Shown: positions 38,901 to 52,090, counted from the first letter of the stretch. The stretch is 64,000 nucleotides of DNA from Megaleporinus macrocephalus (GCA_021613375.1 CM038726.1:15358341-15422340); one strand, 5' to 3'. Numbers and translations are program-made. Notes: generated by a model from the letters alone, not told the origin.

Positions 38901-41289
38901 CGTCTACTATGAGAGCCAACTGTTAGTTTACCATCAAATATGTCCCGTGTGTATCGTTGTTATAAGATAATCAATCATAGTGAAATTAATAACGCAGCTA
39001 CATTAAATTTGATGCTGCAGGCTAACAAATAAGAACAAACCATGACTGTTATTATAGGTGCGCTAGTTTATGGCTGATTGTTTCAGAGAAGTATTATAAG
39101 CCTTTTATGTGTATCCATAACGGAAGCACAGCCTTTGTGGACTAAGTGAACATAGGAATCACAATAGCACATACACATTTTCTATCAGTCAGCTTTCCAA
39201 CAGGAATAACATGTGCTATATAATTGGTTATACTCATATTCATATTCATAACATATTCATGTTAAGATGCTTGACTGTGTAAGTAAGTGGTTACTTAACC
39301 AAGCAATGTTCCAAAAATGTTTGATTCACTTTTTCTCGCATGAAGCATGTGCTTTATATAAAACATAAAGCATGGGCTTATATTATTTATTCATTTATTT
39401 GGTTTATTTGGAACAAAACTACATAACCACTGATTCTTAAATATGCAATTGCTCAAATAATTCAGAGAATAATTTTATTTTGCTATGATCAAAGAAACCA
39501 TGTGAACATGATAAAGCCATTTGGAGTGATGTTGTCTTGATCAGACTTTCATTATTCTTTGAAGACCGAACAATGATTTTAAATCATGAGAGGTAGAATT
39601 ATCCAACAAATAAAAAAAAAAATCATTTAAAAATCGGCCTTCAGTTTCTACACAAAACTAATGATGCTGGTATAACACATTGGATTCTGAATCCCCATCA
39701 TTATTTGAAAGGGGCTTATAAAATTACATACATGTACAAGTTAGCTTTCCAAAATTAGAACACCTCACTTGCTACTGGTTAAATTCATTCCACTGTTGCA
39801 CAATGTTGCTTTAGGGCAGCAAACATACTTTAAGACTTCTCATAAAATAGAAATTATTTTTATGGTGCTTATTGTTAAAAAACTTCAAACTCTAACAGAA
39901 CATATTTCAAATCATAATCAGATCATTTGGATGGATAAAAATATATGAACGCTTGCTTTTCTGAGAGATCATCAGGTGCAAATGATTCATTCACAAGGTA
40001 GCACATGCCAAAAACAGGTTTAAAATGCCAACCAGGAGACTATGTGACCACATTTAGACGTATTTTGGTTTATTCAAACCCTCTTCCTCAGTATTAACTC
40101 TTTCATAATCAATTTAAACAAATGCACTGAAAGCAGACTTTTTTCAATGTCAAATGTCCAGTGCAAGTTTTGTCAGGAACATTGATGTTGATATAATGGC
40201 CTAGTGACAATACACCATACTTGAGGAAGGTACTCTTAACCTAATGCATGCTTAAGTGATGTATGACCACCATTAAGACTGCAAGGGCACATATTACTTA
40301 TTGGGACGTCTTTAGAAGATAAGTTGTCGGTCTCTCAGGGTCATGCGCCAATCAGGGAGATTCATTACAGTATAATGCATTATAGGTACACATTTATGCA
40401 AGTAGGATACACTAGAAACTTTGCAGCCACCAACAAGACAAAAGTAAAAGTTAGTTTCTTAGAAAAAAAACATAAATAAATAAAAATGAATAGCCATAAT
40501 TTCAGTAATTAGTGTGTCTGTCTTTAGCCTTCATTACGGCTTCCATTCTATTTTAATCCCAGGTGCAAATTCAGACATCAGTCCATAAATTCTTGCTCGA
40601 CCTTCATCTCAGATGTTTTCTTTTTGTCTATTTCGTTCTCTAAGTATAGGCAGAAACAACTGAGGATCGTTAGAATTAAGCTAGATTTTCTCTTTTTGCT
40701 GAAAGATGAACATTTAAGTATCTGATGGTAACACTATTGTTGGTCTACCAGGGTAATGTACAGTTGCTTGTCTCATATAAGTCTCACTTATATCATTTAA
40801 TATTTTTGTAATATAATGGTATTTGTAAATCTTCTGTAGAGGACTGAACAAATTGGGACTAGTAACTACCTAAAAATACAGTCATTAGTGAAATAATGGG
40901 ATAATTATTTATTTACAGGCAAATTAATCATAATCATAATCATAAGCAAAAAAAGTTTTTTTTGACAATTATAAAGTTTACTTGTCACTTCAAACATGCT
41001 GGTAGAATGCTTAAGGTAGTTTACTTTTAGATTATTTTAGAAGTTTTCATTATAGTTTTCCATTGGCCTATGAAATGAACTGCCAATTAGTTGCAATAAT
41101 ATTAATATTAATAAATGAATAAATATTAATTTGACTATTAATTATTAATTTGACTATTAATATCATTAAACCTCACTGTTTAGCCTAAGGCTTGTTTTGA
41201 ACAGGTGTTGTGCCAAATTCCCATTAATGTGTATGCACAGGCATATAGAGACTATAGAATATATTCACGATTTCTGTTGATTCCATCTA
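38901..41289. other. Noncoding stretch, no gene recognised
   Basis: AT-rich. 40500-40870 resembles an old transposon-derived repeat that I could not classify. No exon seen. Confidence 0.5.
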
Positions 41290-43060
41290 CAGTGCCATGC
41301 ATATTCAACCCCTGTGGTTTGTGTTGTGCTGTACTTCATTTCATACCATGACAAAAATGACTAACTAAAAAATGCTGTTTGCGTAGATATTCAACCCCTG
41401 TGCTTTGGAAGCTCTATATTTAAAAGAGATTTCCAAAACAAGGATGCAGTTGAATTTGGACACTACCAGTGAATCATTTAAAACGGTCACCTTTTCTGAA
41501 TAAAAGACCCCCTTATTCATGCACTGTGAATCTGAATGAAAGTTCTGAAAATAAAAACAACAAAGATCAAATAAAAGATTATTGGCTTATAAACATACAC
41601 TATTATGCGGACGTTTATCTAAGCATTAAGTGTATTTTCACCAGTACGAACACCATATATAATTTTAAGAGATATCTAAAAAATATATAGAGATACAAAA
41701 GCAAAGTAGCATGAATATCCAAATATCTGTAAAAAGCAGATAATATCTTGTGTGTCTCACTTTAGTTCCCAATTTTTCCTGGACGCCCCAGACATTGTAT
41801 GATTTTATTCAATTCCTTTCCTTGATTTAGCTTAATGAAGTACTGAGTCATCAGACCAGCTTTATTAGATGATTACTGCAAATAATACTGAGTTGCCACA
41901 AGGAAATATTGGAAAGGGTTAAAAAACACACTGACATATAAAATCACTGCTTACTGTACAAACACTATTTGGATATTTTAAAAGAAAGTTTTCTGATGAG
42001 CAAAAAAAAAAAGCTTTTTTAACATTATGTCCCCAAGTGCCGAAAACGTTTGCACAGAATTGTACACAAAAAAGGAAAGGCTACAACCAAATATCAAAGT
42101 GGATACCTCATGGAATCCTATAGGATCAATTGTAAAGACATGGAAGTGTCATCGTACCACCCAGACACTGCAAAGACAAGGTTAATTGTTGTGAGAGAGA
42201 GAGGCCAACAATCACTTCTCAGTGCAAAATTTAAAATGGCATGCTAACCCTAATACTGTCCATTCCTCAACAGACACCCCACTAACAGAGAGGTATGGCT
42301 CTTTGGTAAAATTATGGATGGGTGATGTAAATACAGGGATATACTGCAGCTTGCTTCAGATTGCTAAAAACTGGAAAGAACCTTGAACCAGTGTATAAAA
42401 ATGTATAAAAACCACTCCCAAACTGTGTGCAAAGCTGGTGGAAACTTGTCCCAACATGTGTAACCCTTTGATGCACAACCTGGGTCAAAAGTGACCCAAC
42501 TGAGGTTTTATTTTCTCTATATTAACAATTTTGTCAATCAAGCTTCCTTGAATTACTCGATTTTCTTGTTTTTTGATCATATGTATTCACCATGGGACTT
42601 TGGCAACTATTGAAATTGACATTTGTAAACAGTCTGGAACATATTTACAAAACCTATTTAATGTGATCAAAAACAAGATTTGTAATGAACACATGGAACA
42701 TAATGAATATAAACCAAATAATGAAATAAACCATCATACCAATACACCGAAGACATTCCCAGCAATACATAACATAGAAAATGAATATGAATAAAGTTTA
42801 AAGCATGTTGACCCAGCTTATGCATCAAAGGGTTAAAGCTGGTTTTGCAGTACAAAGTGGTTCCAAAAAATATTAGTCTGAAGATGCTTTATAGTTACAA
42901 TTTTTTTGTTTAAAGTTCTAAAAAGATCTACAAATAATGACTTTGGACTTTGAAAAGTCAGTTTTCAGTGAGCTTATTGGTTTGCAATAAAATACTGTCC
43001 TTTGTAACCCAGACAAATCTGATGAGTTGTAAGGGGGTTGAATATGTGGAAGAGGTACTG
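41290..43060 (+). mobile_element. Tc1-like element, non-autonomous, carrying a nested MITE
   Basis: The left end CAGTGCCATGCATATTCAAC follows a TA. The right end, read on the minus strand, is CAGTACCTCTTCCACATATT, then CAACCCCC, and is followed by TA. Flanking TA duplications are the rule for Tc1/mariner. A second ATATTCAACCCCTGTG at about 41393 gives the inner direct repeat of an IR/DR-type end. The interior keeps fragments of a Tc1 transposase (42050-42200, 42420-42460 and after 42837) with stops. The element is interrupted at 42464-42832. Confidence 0.75.
42464..42832. mobile_element. piggyBac-like MITE inserted in the Tc1 element
   Basis: The left end is CCCTTTGATGCACAACCTGG and the right end, read on the minus strand, CCCTTTGATGCATAAGCTGG. 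Both continue with GTCAA, so about 23 of 25 positions match. TTAA borders the right end and GTAA the left, fitting a TTAA target duplication with one change. CCC ends and a TTAA target are hallmarks of the piggyBac superfamily. Length is 369 bases with no transposase. Confidence 0.8.
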
Positions 43061-43389
43061 TATAAAAGCATGTTAGGCTTGAATGTTTAAACTAAAAATA
43101 TATGAATATAAACAACAGAAATCCTCCACATGCCTTTATTAAGTGTGTGCATAACACAAGTACATCTGGTGCGTTGACTTTTGTGGGGAAGACAGACATT
43201 GGCACAATGCCTGCTGTGACTGGTGTCTGCGTTCAGCTACATGGAGTTTTGCTAATTTTTATAGTCCACCATAAATATATTTGTCATTCTGTTAACAACT
43301 TTACAACTGATTTGTGGTAAGTGGATGATTATGTAGACACAGAGTTTGCATGTTGCTAACCAGTGGTTATAAGCTTCTATTACTTCCAA

Positions 43390-44085
43390 GGGCATAGATT
43401 TGGTCTTGACATTGGTGGGGACCTATGAATCTACCTTGCCATGCCCCGGCACATTGTTTTATTATCGCTTCGTGATAAAACAATAAAGGACTGACATATT
43501 GCATATGCTATTCTATGTGCTTTTCACCTACCCAGCCTGTTTCAGCCAGTTTTAAACCAGTAAACAGCGAGTTTACATCTAAAGGTTTATCAACACTACT
43601 TCAGCGATAGTGCAACTGACATCTCTAATACATTAGTAAAAGTAGGAACACTGCTTGTTCTTCATAGCTACAGACAATGCTAGCCTGCTGTATGCTGTGC
43701 GCCAAAGCCTAGCATTGCCATTAACACTATTATGGCGGACTCATTTCATTAGTGAACTTGACTGTAAATGACTTACACATTTCTTTGAAAGATAGCTTTT
43801 TTGCTGCCATCCTCACTCGCTTTTCACACACGTGTCAGCCACGTTGCACCTGAGTCTTGCACAGTGAGTCTCTGGAAAGCTTTCCTTCCAGTTTTGGTGC
43901 TGCTAACATCCAAAAGTAGCTCCAGAGTCTCACCTGACAGCAGGGAAAGGCACAGCCAGTCACACTAGCCCTATGACTCGAGTAGAGAAATTAGAGAAAT
44001 GTCCCTACTAAAATTATTAGTAGGGACAATTCAATAATCGCTGGATATTGGTGGGGACAAATCACTTCAGCCCATGCTAATTCTC
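43390..44085. mobile_element. hAT-like MITE
   Basis: The left portion reads CATAGATTTGGTCTTGACAT then TGGTGGGGACC. The right portion has ATTGGTGGGGACAAA. TTTTATTATCGCTTCGTGAT near 43460 is a known internal word of a fish hAT-type MITE. A perfect 12-bp stem hairpin at 44000-44028 lies within it. Confidence 0.5.
44000..44028. repeat. Perfect 12-bp inverted repeat
   Basis: TGTCCCTACTAA and TTAGTAGGGACA are exact inverse complements separated by AATTA, inside the hAT-like MITE. Confidence 0.95.
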
Positions 44086-44653
44086 TTTGATTATTAGCCT
44101 TCAAAAGCTCAAAAGGTCAAGAAAATAAATCTGGTTCTGGCCTAGTCATTGCTTCTGTTAGATCATAAAGAGACCTTGAGCCAGAAACAGGATGTGAACT
44201 TGTGGTTATTAGGAGTCTTTCTGATAGTGCTGGGAATGTTTTTATTGCTTATCTCATAAAAGAATTCTACAGATTCCAGAGACGAACCCTGGAAGACACA
44301 ACTTCCTTGACAGGGCGCATCTCTGTCTCGGATGAAACCTGCAGAAGATAGCATGTGCTGTTTTGCCTTTTCATAAGTAGAATTTCCTCTTGTGTCTTTA
44401 TCAGGCTAGATAAATGACAGAAAATTACTGGGAGAAAATGAGAATCCATCTACTTCTTTTTTATTACTTTCCCCCATAACTTCACTCTCTTAAGTGACAG
44501 TGACAGAAGATGGTGATCTTTTCCACCATGCTGCTCTACTTGGTACATTAACGCCTGATAGATGAGCTACATTATGCAGCTTCCTCTCATCATCAAGGGC
44601 ACTTTTTGCAATTGCCAAAAGTAAGCCGGCTCATTACTTGCCAGCTACGTCTA

Positions 44654-44670
44654 ACACACACACACACACA

Positions 44671-44730
<60 letters not shown>
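44654..44730. repeat. (CA)n microsatellite
   Basis: About 77 bases of CA repeat with a single CTC interruption. Confidence 0.97.
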
Positions 44731-44734
<4 letters not shown>

Positions 44735-45020
44735 ACACTGGATCAGTTTTAGGAACAGATATAGGCATGAGCTTAGGGACATCCTGGTCAGTAACTAACA
44801 CTTGAAAAACGTTATTGCTTGTTTTGATTGTACTTGGAGACGTTTGCCAGGCTGCCCTGGCATTTAAAGGGGTCCTGGGAGGTGGGTGTGGGGGTGGTGG
44901 TGTAAGTAAACAATCAACAGACTGGCTAATACCCAAAGCTTAGCCCAAAGAACAGCCAATGCTTTCTAATGCTCCTGTTAGTATTTCACACTGACTGCAT
45001 TTTGGCAAGAAGCTTAATCC

Positions 45021-45058
45021 TGCCTGCCTGCCTGTCTGTCTGTCTGTCTGTCTGTCTC

Positions 45059-45087
<29 letters not shown>
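45021..45087. repeat. (TGCC)n/(TGTC)n tetranucleotide repeat
   Basis: TGCC units pass into about 14 TGTC units with one TCTC interruption. Confidence 0.96.
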
Positions 45088-45089
<2 letters not shown>

Positions 45090-46499
45090 TTTTCTGCCCT
45101 CTTTACTTCTACTCCTCCGTTATCATCATTGTTTTTCTAGCACCTGGTATTTTGGCTGCAATTTGCTCCAGTGCTGTGCAGCTGTTGCTAAAAGTCAGTG
45201 GTGTCTCAAGGAAGGTGATTAGCCCCCCTTTAAAATCTTTGGCACTAAGTCATGGCTGCACTCTCTAAATGCTCTAAATGCTCCAGTACTGGAAGCATTC
45301 ACACCATTATTCTGTATTTGCACCAAATCTCGGACCTTACAATTATTTAATTTAGGATCATATTAGCAGCGTTTACTAATATTTGCTGTTGTTATTAATA
45401 TTTAGCCAAATTGCAAATATTTACACATGGCATCTGGATCATATCCAGATATACTTTGAACAGAATCAATTAACACTTCCGCTAAAATGTGTTTTACTTT
45501 CACACATATAAGGCAGTACATACGGCGTGTCCAGTGATGGGGTACTCAAAAAGTAGTCCATTTCAAATGATAGATTGCGTCTTTCAAATTGTAATCTTAT
45601 TCTTTTATTGCTGAAGTAAGTAATCTTGCTACTCATTACTTTCTACTCTCTAAACCCACGCATATCTATGCCAACTAGTCTAAAATCTAATAGTGTTCTC
45701 ATTGCTTTATTTAGAAAGATCATTATAATGGTAAACATCCTTTTAATGGTCTGTCACTTATCCTTGACTTTACTCTGAACAAGACTCAGCCCAGCTAATA
45801 ACTATGCTGAATTAAAGTTTTAATCTAGTGTAATCCTTGGTAATTGCTAAACAACAGATGTTAAGATAATACAGATATGAATTATATGTGAGGTCCTATA
45901 TAAAAAAATCTATTCTGTTTAGGTGTGGGTGGGGCTCTCTCCTCTTTAGTAGAGGGATGTTTATCCTTTAGTTTCATATTGGCAGGATTAGAAGCTTTAG
46001 CAGAATGTTCACACAGATAATCTATATAGAGGAATTTGTGCTGCAGTAAGTACAATAAATATTGCTCACACTTTTGAGTAATGGAAGTCTTTCTTAATCA
46101 GTCTGTAACTCAAACATGGTCACAAGAATAGAAACTTTAATCATAATCAGATAATTACTGCCTTACACCCAACACTGGCTGTTCCTGTTTTGCATCTTCA
46201 TACTTTTTATGTTACTATACAAATCGCCAAGCTTGGCTTGGACACTTTCTTCAGTCGAGAGTACGAGTTATCTTGGTTTCAGAATAACTCTAGCCTCTTG
46301 TATCTTCCATCCTATCCTTTCCTTGTTTATCCTCTCTCTGGCTACTCAACATTTGGCAGCTGCTTTTCTGCTTAACATAATTCTATGCAGATTTATAAAG
46401 CTTCCTATTATGGGGTCACAGTCCATCATGTATGAGCTTGTTGGACAAATAATTCTGATATCATGGGCAACAATATGGAGTAAAACTCCCATGCATTTG

Positions 46500-47225
46500 A
46501 GATTTTTTCCCAAAAGGAAAAGATTTTAGGAGTTTGTTGGATGGAATTTCAGCCTCTTCTGTCAAAAAGCATTTGTGAGGTCAGGCACTGTCGACGGACA
46601 AGAAGGCCTAGACCGCAACAGATGTTTCATTTTATCCCAGATGTGTTTAGTTGAGGTCAGGACTCTGTAGAGGCCACTAGAGTTCTTTTACACCAAATTA
46701 GTCAAACCATATCTTTATGGACCAAATTTTTTACATATCAGAACAGTCTACATTTTAAAGGGTCTTCCCCACTTACAGTTGACAAGGGCAGATCTAGCAG
46801 GAAAGAAATCTCACAAACTGACTAGTGGAAGGCACCACAGAGGTGTAGTGGTTAGCAAAGTCGCCTCGCAGGAAGACGATCCGTGTTTGATTCCTGGTCC
46901 GGGCCGTTCTGTGTTGAGTTTGCATGTTTTCCCTGTGCTTGAGTGGGTTTCCTCTGGGTGTGTTGGTGATTCGATGGACTGGCGACCTGGCTCCATCCTC
47001 CACGTGACCCAGGCAAATGGGATCAAGTGGAAGGTACTGGGTGGATGGCTGGATGACTAGTGGCAAGAGTGGCACCCTATGACAGTGCCATGATTAAAGT
47101 CACTGAGCTCTTCAGTATAACCTGTTCTATTGCTAAAGTTTGTCTATGGGGATGCATGAGTGTTCATCTTTTAGCATTGGGGGTGTCCAAACTTGTTATT
47201 TATGAGGGGTGTCCAAATAATGTAT
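46500..47225 (-). pseudogene. Tc1-like remnant split by a SINE
   Basis: The plus strand shows the ordered hallmark words of a common fish Tc1 element whose transposase reads on the minus strand: GCATTTGTGAGGTCAGGCAC, GACAAGAAGGCCTAGACCGC, TTGAGGTCAGGACTCTGTAG, CTTACAGTTGAC and GTGGCACCCTATGACAGTGC. GGGGTGTCCAAATAATG is part of the terminal region. A large central deletion lies near 46740. The SINE at 46839-47053 interrupts the remaining part. Confidence 0.65.
46839..47053 (+). mobile_element. tRNA-like SINE with target-site duplication
   Basis: It begins AGAGGTGTAGTGGTTAGCAA (A-box-like) with TGTTTGATTCCTGG (B-box-like) 40-50 bases later, as in tRNA-derived pol III promoters. It then follows a well-known fish SINE body: GAGTTTGCATGTTTTCCCTG, GTGGGTTTCCTC, GATGGACTGGCGACCTGG. 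It ends in GGATGG-type units. TGACTAGTGG at 46819 and again at 47054 gives the duplication. It resembles a tRNA gene but is not one. Confidence 0.8.
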
Positions 47226-47824
47226 TTGCATACATTAAAATCAATATAACCAGGTTTTAATTTATTTTTATGTTGAAAGGCAGAGAATTTTATTTTGGCC
47301 TCTGTCACTAGAATCAACTGTTATATTCCAAAACTCATACAGTTGAATCTGCACCTCTAATACATAGTGCTGACCTAATACTGCGTCCACTCTGTATTTC
47401 TTGGCCACGCTCGCTCGGCTGATCAGAATAGAAGCGGCATAGATACAACAGTACAGGACAACTGGGAGAAAAGGAATATTCTAAAACATCATGTTAGACT
47501 GCTTCCAGACCCCTACATCTAAATTGTTTCCCATTCACTTTGCGATCTGTATGTTTTTAGAAGGAAGACAAAGTCAAAGGAGCCCATTTCCTTCCTTCGC
47601 CTACAGGAAAACGTCAAGGGCTATGAACAATATTTATAGCCGTGAGGGGATTCATTGCACATTCTTTTCCCCCTACCTAGCATAATCCTTATCTTCCGGC
47701 CTTGTGCTTTTTCAGTTTCATTGCTCTCGCTCTCTTTCTCTCATTCACACACACAAACGCTCATAAGTTTGTATTCCTATCTCAATGGGGTCTTTCCATT
47801 GACCTGTTTTGCTGTAGGCAGGAC
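47226..47824. other. Noncoding stretch, partly enhancer-like
   Basis: Non-repetitive, fairly GC-balanced sequence at about 47380-47700. No exon recognised. Confidence 0.4.
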
Positions 47825-48420
47825 ATAAAAAAAGGGCCTTTTGATTATATAGCACATTTAATGCACAAAAAAATTCAGCATGCTTTACGCCAAAGGAAAA
47901 ATACAGTGCTTAAAAAAATAATTTTAAGAAATAATACAGATAAAAAATGCGAAATAAAAATAAAATTAAAAATTGGCTTATTATGGTAAAGCATAACATG
48001 AAACTTTAAATAATTATAGACAGGTAAAAAGAGAGATGGATTTAGTTTTCAACTTGGATTGAAATTTCTGTGTTTGGGACACATCTAAGAACTTCTGGAT
48101 GCAGCATAACATCCAAGTGCTGCTTCACTATGTTTAGTATGGACTTTGGGCTCTAAAAGCTGGCCTGCATCCTTTGACTCATACCCTATTTTTATGCTTT
48201 GAGCTTGTCAGATATGTATTCTGAAGCTAAACCATATATTGTTTGATAGACTAGTAGCAGCATTGCCACTGATTGAAAGTCATTGTCTTTAGTTTCAAAC
48301 TAATCTTTGTGTGCTCTGTTCTTCAGATCCTGGATAGCAGCAACATTCTGAATGCTGTAGCTGTTTAAGGGTCTTTTTGAGTAATCCAGTTTAGTGACCG
48401 TTACAGTATTCCAACATCCT
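47825..48420. repeat. Dispersed fish repeat, class uncertain
   Basis: It contains, in order, TATATAGCACATTTAATGCA, CATCTAAGAACTTCTGGATG, AGTGCTGCTTCACTATGTTT, AGTATGGACTTTGGGCTCTA, TGTCAGATATGTATTCTGAA and GAGTAATCCAGTTTAG. This order is familiar from a very widespread teleost interspersed repeat. This copy is old. Confidence 0.55.
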
Positions 48421-49787
48421 GGAGATGAGGTCTTGTTGGGAAAGCAGGCCTTTGATTCTGGTCTATGAGCACTGTACTGCAATATCCTTATATGTCCATG
48501 AGATTCATGTGTTCCACCATCCTGGAAATCCCACAACCCCACAAAGCGCTGAATACATGTCCTCTCACACCCACACATTTTTTATAGTCTTTTTTGTTGC
48601 TTTGTTTATTTTCCCTTTCACCCCCGCTCGGCTAGCGCTGGTTTCACAGGCCAGATAAATGTGTTTTTGATAAACCCTGAGAAAAGCAATCTCATCCGCT
48701 GTCAAAACACACCAACCGACTCCAGCAAGAAACCCAATCCGGATCCGATCGTGATGGGCAGCCTCGACCTGGATTGAACCGGATAATGAGGCGGGAAAGG
48801 TGACTTAGCTCAGCGTTTAGCGCTTAACATGGCGGCCCCGGTTCTCGTTCGGCTGACCTCAATCTCCTGTGATCCCCCCTCCCCAAGACACAAGAGGGAA
48901 CAAGTAAACAAGTCAAGGGGCTGACTTTAATGGAGATTAGCTTTTAGCGTTCGGCTTTATTCTGGCTGCCTGAGTAGCGCAAGCTAATGACACTACGGGG
49001 GGAAAAAGTGCTGCTGAAGCTTGTGTGGGGTCGCTGAGCTAAAGGAGACCACCCACGTTTTAAAAGCGGGTACTGTATCCCACGGCACACTGACCTCTGT
49101 GTTCATTTATCATACACACATACACCCACACTTACAGTAGACATATTTCAGCTCAGCATGCACATATACACAAACACATATGCAAGCTCTGATTTGTAGA
49201 CTAATGTAAAAAAGGTAATTCTATAACTAAGGTGGTAAATGAGGTTAATATGTATAAAATGTAGTCTCAACATCTCACCTTAACTGACTGACAAAAAATA
49301 TTATATTTGAGCTTGTAAATATAGTCCACTGCCGCTTTAGTTTTAAAGTCATACTGTATACTGCAGAAAGTTACACATAATGCATTCATGCTATTTTATT
49401 TTGAATTGTAAAGTCATATAATGTGCCATGAGTATCACAACTGACATTATATTTTAGCCAAATATATGAAAGTGATTTTACTAATCATGAACTTTTCATA
49501 GTTCGTCTTTCTTTCCTTGAGAAATCTGTACAAAAGATTATATTATACTCAGTAAAGCTGAAACATCACTGACAACATGACTAAAATTTGAGCTTTTCTA
49601 AAATATAGTTCACTTTATTGATACTTAAATTACTTTCATAAAATTCCTTAATGGTTCATGAGTAACCCCACTGACTCATCTGAAGCCATCAGTATTTTAG
49701 TGAAATATATCAAATATATAAGATTTTACTAAAACTCTCAGGATTAGTCTTTATGACTTTAAGAAACACTTTAGAAATACCTACTTG

Positions 49788-49847
<60 letters not shown>

Positions 49848-51746
49848 CATGTGTCTCTGTACCTAGGGCAGTGTTTGCACTTGGTAAATGTGGCCAGCTT
49901 GCTGGGGCCCCATGATAAAATGCATGCATGACCCGCCATGATAAAACATACTTATTTAATCTACATTTTTAAAAATAACTGTTATTTGTGAGTGTATGAA
50001 CCATTTTTCAATGTTTAATGTTGTCCTTCCACATCATTATGTTTATAATGGACTGTTCTTTGCTGTTATGTAATGACCCAACTGCATACATTCCAGCTGG
50101 TGTGAAAAGGGCCTTTAAGGGATAATCTACATTTTGGAGAGGAGGCTCTTCAGTCTGTTGTTCTGGGCATCGAGAGGGAAAATCATCCAAATGCAGCAGG
50201 GAAATACAAAAAAAGTTTGTTTTGTTCTTTTTTCAGGCAGAACTGAGTGCTGACAGCCTCAGCAGACTATTCTTAATTTTAGTGTTAATGGTTGTATATA
50301 CAGCAACACAAGTTACTAATTATTTCAATGATATTGTAATGGAATTATGTTACTTCCTAGAAAAAACGTACTAATATTATTCAAGTTAAAAAAAAAGTCT
50401 AGATCGACATTTATCAATATATACATACAGCAATCTCAAAATAAGTATCGTTAGATATGTTGACTGGATTCAAGATGATTTTACTTTCACGCAATAGACA
50501 CAGATGTCCGAGCCAAACAAATCCACCCGTCTCTAACATCAAAATGATTTAAACAAGATATTCTTGAAAATAGATTATTTTTTTCTGTGATGTTTAGACC
50601 ATTTTAAAGCATTTTCACAATTGAAAATGCAAGATTTAATTAGCACCTGTGGTGTTTTGTGTGCACAACATAACTAAATGTTACTAAAATAAAAAAAAAA
50701 CTTTCAGTTTTAGCATTTTTTCTCATATGACTGTTTGATGAACATTTAAACATTCTTATTCGACTGCTGCCTCAGCCCTCACCTCATCTTCATGTGTTGT
50801 TCTTAACCTACTTACTTTATGTCCAAACTGTTGCTCTTTCGCTTTTGTATATGAATCTTGTATACGTGCATACTCTTGTATAAGAGTCAGCCTTCCCAGC
50901 TTTAGCTAGAGCGAAACATACATAAGAGAAAAACTTGTTTTTCACTGTAAAACTGACTGCAGCCAAATGACCTCATCACAGTGTCACACTAATTATAGAT
51001 ATATTTTGCCTAATTGTCATTTTTTTACATAATAAACTACATATACTCATTTGGCTTATATATCATATTTTCTCTTTAAATTTCTCTTTAAAAGAAGAAT
51101 AATTTGTGTTTCATTTGTTAACATATTATTTATAAGTCCAGTGAACACAGCATTTCAACCTAGTTTCTTTACTTTTTTAAGTTTAAGCAGTAGCAAAACT
51201 TTACCTTTTTTTAACAGTTTTTTTGGCTACACCTTCTTCGTGAGACATCATTTGCTATTACAGTGATAGAAAGACCTGTGTGTTGCACTCATTTACCATT
51301 TTCTCTCCCTCTCTTTCTCTCTCTCTATCTCTTTCCCTCACCGATATACACACACTTAAGCACTTTTGAAGGTAAATGCTCAGGTCAACGGCAGCCTATT
51401 CACTTCGGAATTTAGCCTTTATGAATAATGAATGAGATCCTTGGAGTTAGTGAGATAGCACAGACTATTAGCAGTTTCACACACAAACCAAGATTGCACC
51501 ACCATTAAGTGTGTGTGTGTGTGTCTTGGATCCCTTCCCCTTTCCTGTTCTATTTCAAATCAATTTAGGCAATTTCATTCTCATTCAGGGTCTGCACTGA
51601 ACAAAGATTGCTAAGGAATTGAACCTGGCACGGAGATATCGGAGGTTAACAACAGGGTGTCCTGGAATGACACCATATCTGTGTGTGTGTGTGTGTGTGT
51701 GGTAAGAAATACTTGAGCTTTTGTGTATCTGCATGCCTGTGTACTG
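48421..51746. other. Noncoding stretch, one enhancer-like block
   Basis: Around 48690-49080 is a GC-balanced, non-repetitive block (GGATAATGAGGCGGGAAAGG, TTTAGCGCTTAACATGGCGG, GACTTTAATGGAGATTAGCT) with the look of a conserved developmental enhancer. The rest is AT-rich with the ATT tract. No exon recognised. Confidence 0.4.
49790..49842. repeat. (ATT)n trinucleotide repeat
   Basis: About 53 bases of perfect ATT repeat. Confidence 0.97.
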
Positions 51747-52058
51747 GGTGTGTATGGCTGTCTCTCTCTTGACGTATAGGCTCCTCCATCCTTCTCTTTT
51801 CTCACCCACTGGCCTTTCTTGTTTGCATGACAAATGATTTAAATAGATGGATGAGTCAGTGCCTATATCATCAAAGAACGAGAGCGAGAGAGAGACTCAA
51901 TCTAGGTTTCTCTATATTTGCTCTCTCTCTTCTCTCAGTAGATCAAACACAATCAAAAACAGGCCAACAGTAAGCAAACACAGTAAATATTCTATTTCAC
52001 TGGAAATAAAACAAGAAGTTTGCAGACTAGACTACATTAAACTCAAAAGAGCTCCATA
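51747..52058 (+). repeat. Local noncoding duplication C, copy 1
   Basis: It aligns with 55204-55526, 3464 bases away at the core. The segment 51821-51859 is identical over 39 bases to 55285-55323. The core holds a GTTTGCAT octamer-like site, AAATGATTTAAAT and an AP-1/MARE-like TGAGTCAG. Flanks share CACTGGCCTTTCT/CACCGGCCTTTCT, AGAGAGAGACT and ACATTAAAC-type words. Confidence 0.8.
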
Positions 52059-52090
52059 CAAAATGTAATATACAGAAAGTTTGTTTACTC

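Larger units (their letters stand above)
44086..46499. other. Noncoding stretch, no gene recognised
   Basis: It contains an enhancer-like block at 44480-44640, the CA tract at 44654-44730 and the TGTC tract at 45021-45087. Near 45530 (GTACTCAAAAAGTAG, with TACTCATTACTTTCTACTC downstream) is a possible degenerate hAT end. No exon seen. Confidence 0.45.

Noticed and set aside
40500..40870. Possible transposon-derived repeat
   Set aside because: A few words recall known fish elements, but the order and ends could not be established.
46839..46920. Possible tRNA gene (A-box and B-box-like words)
   Set aside because: The body continues as a known fish SINE with target-site duplications and does not fold into a complete cloverleaf with matching acceptor stems.
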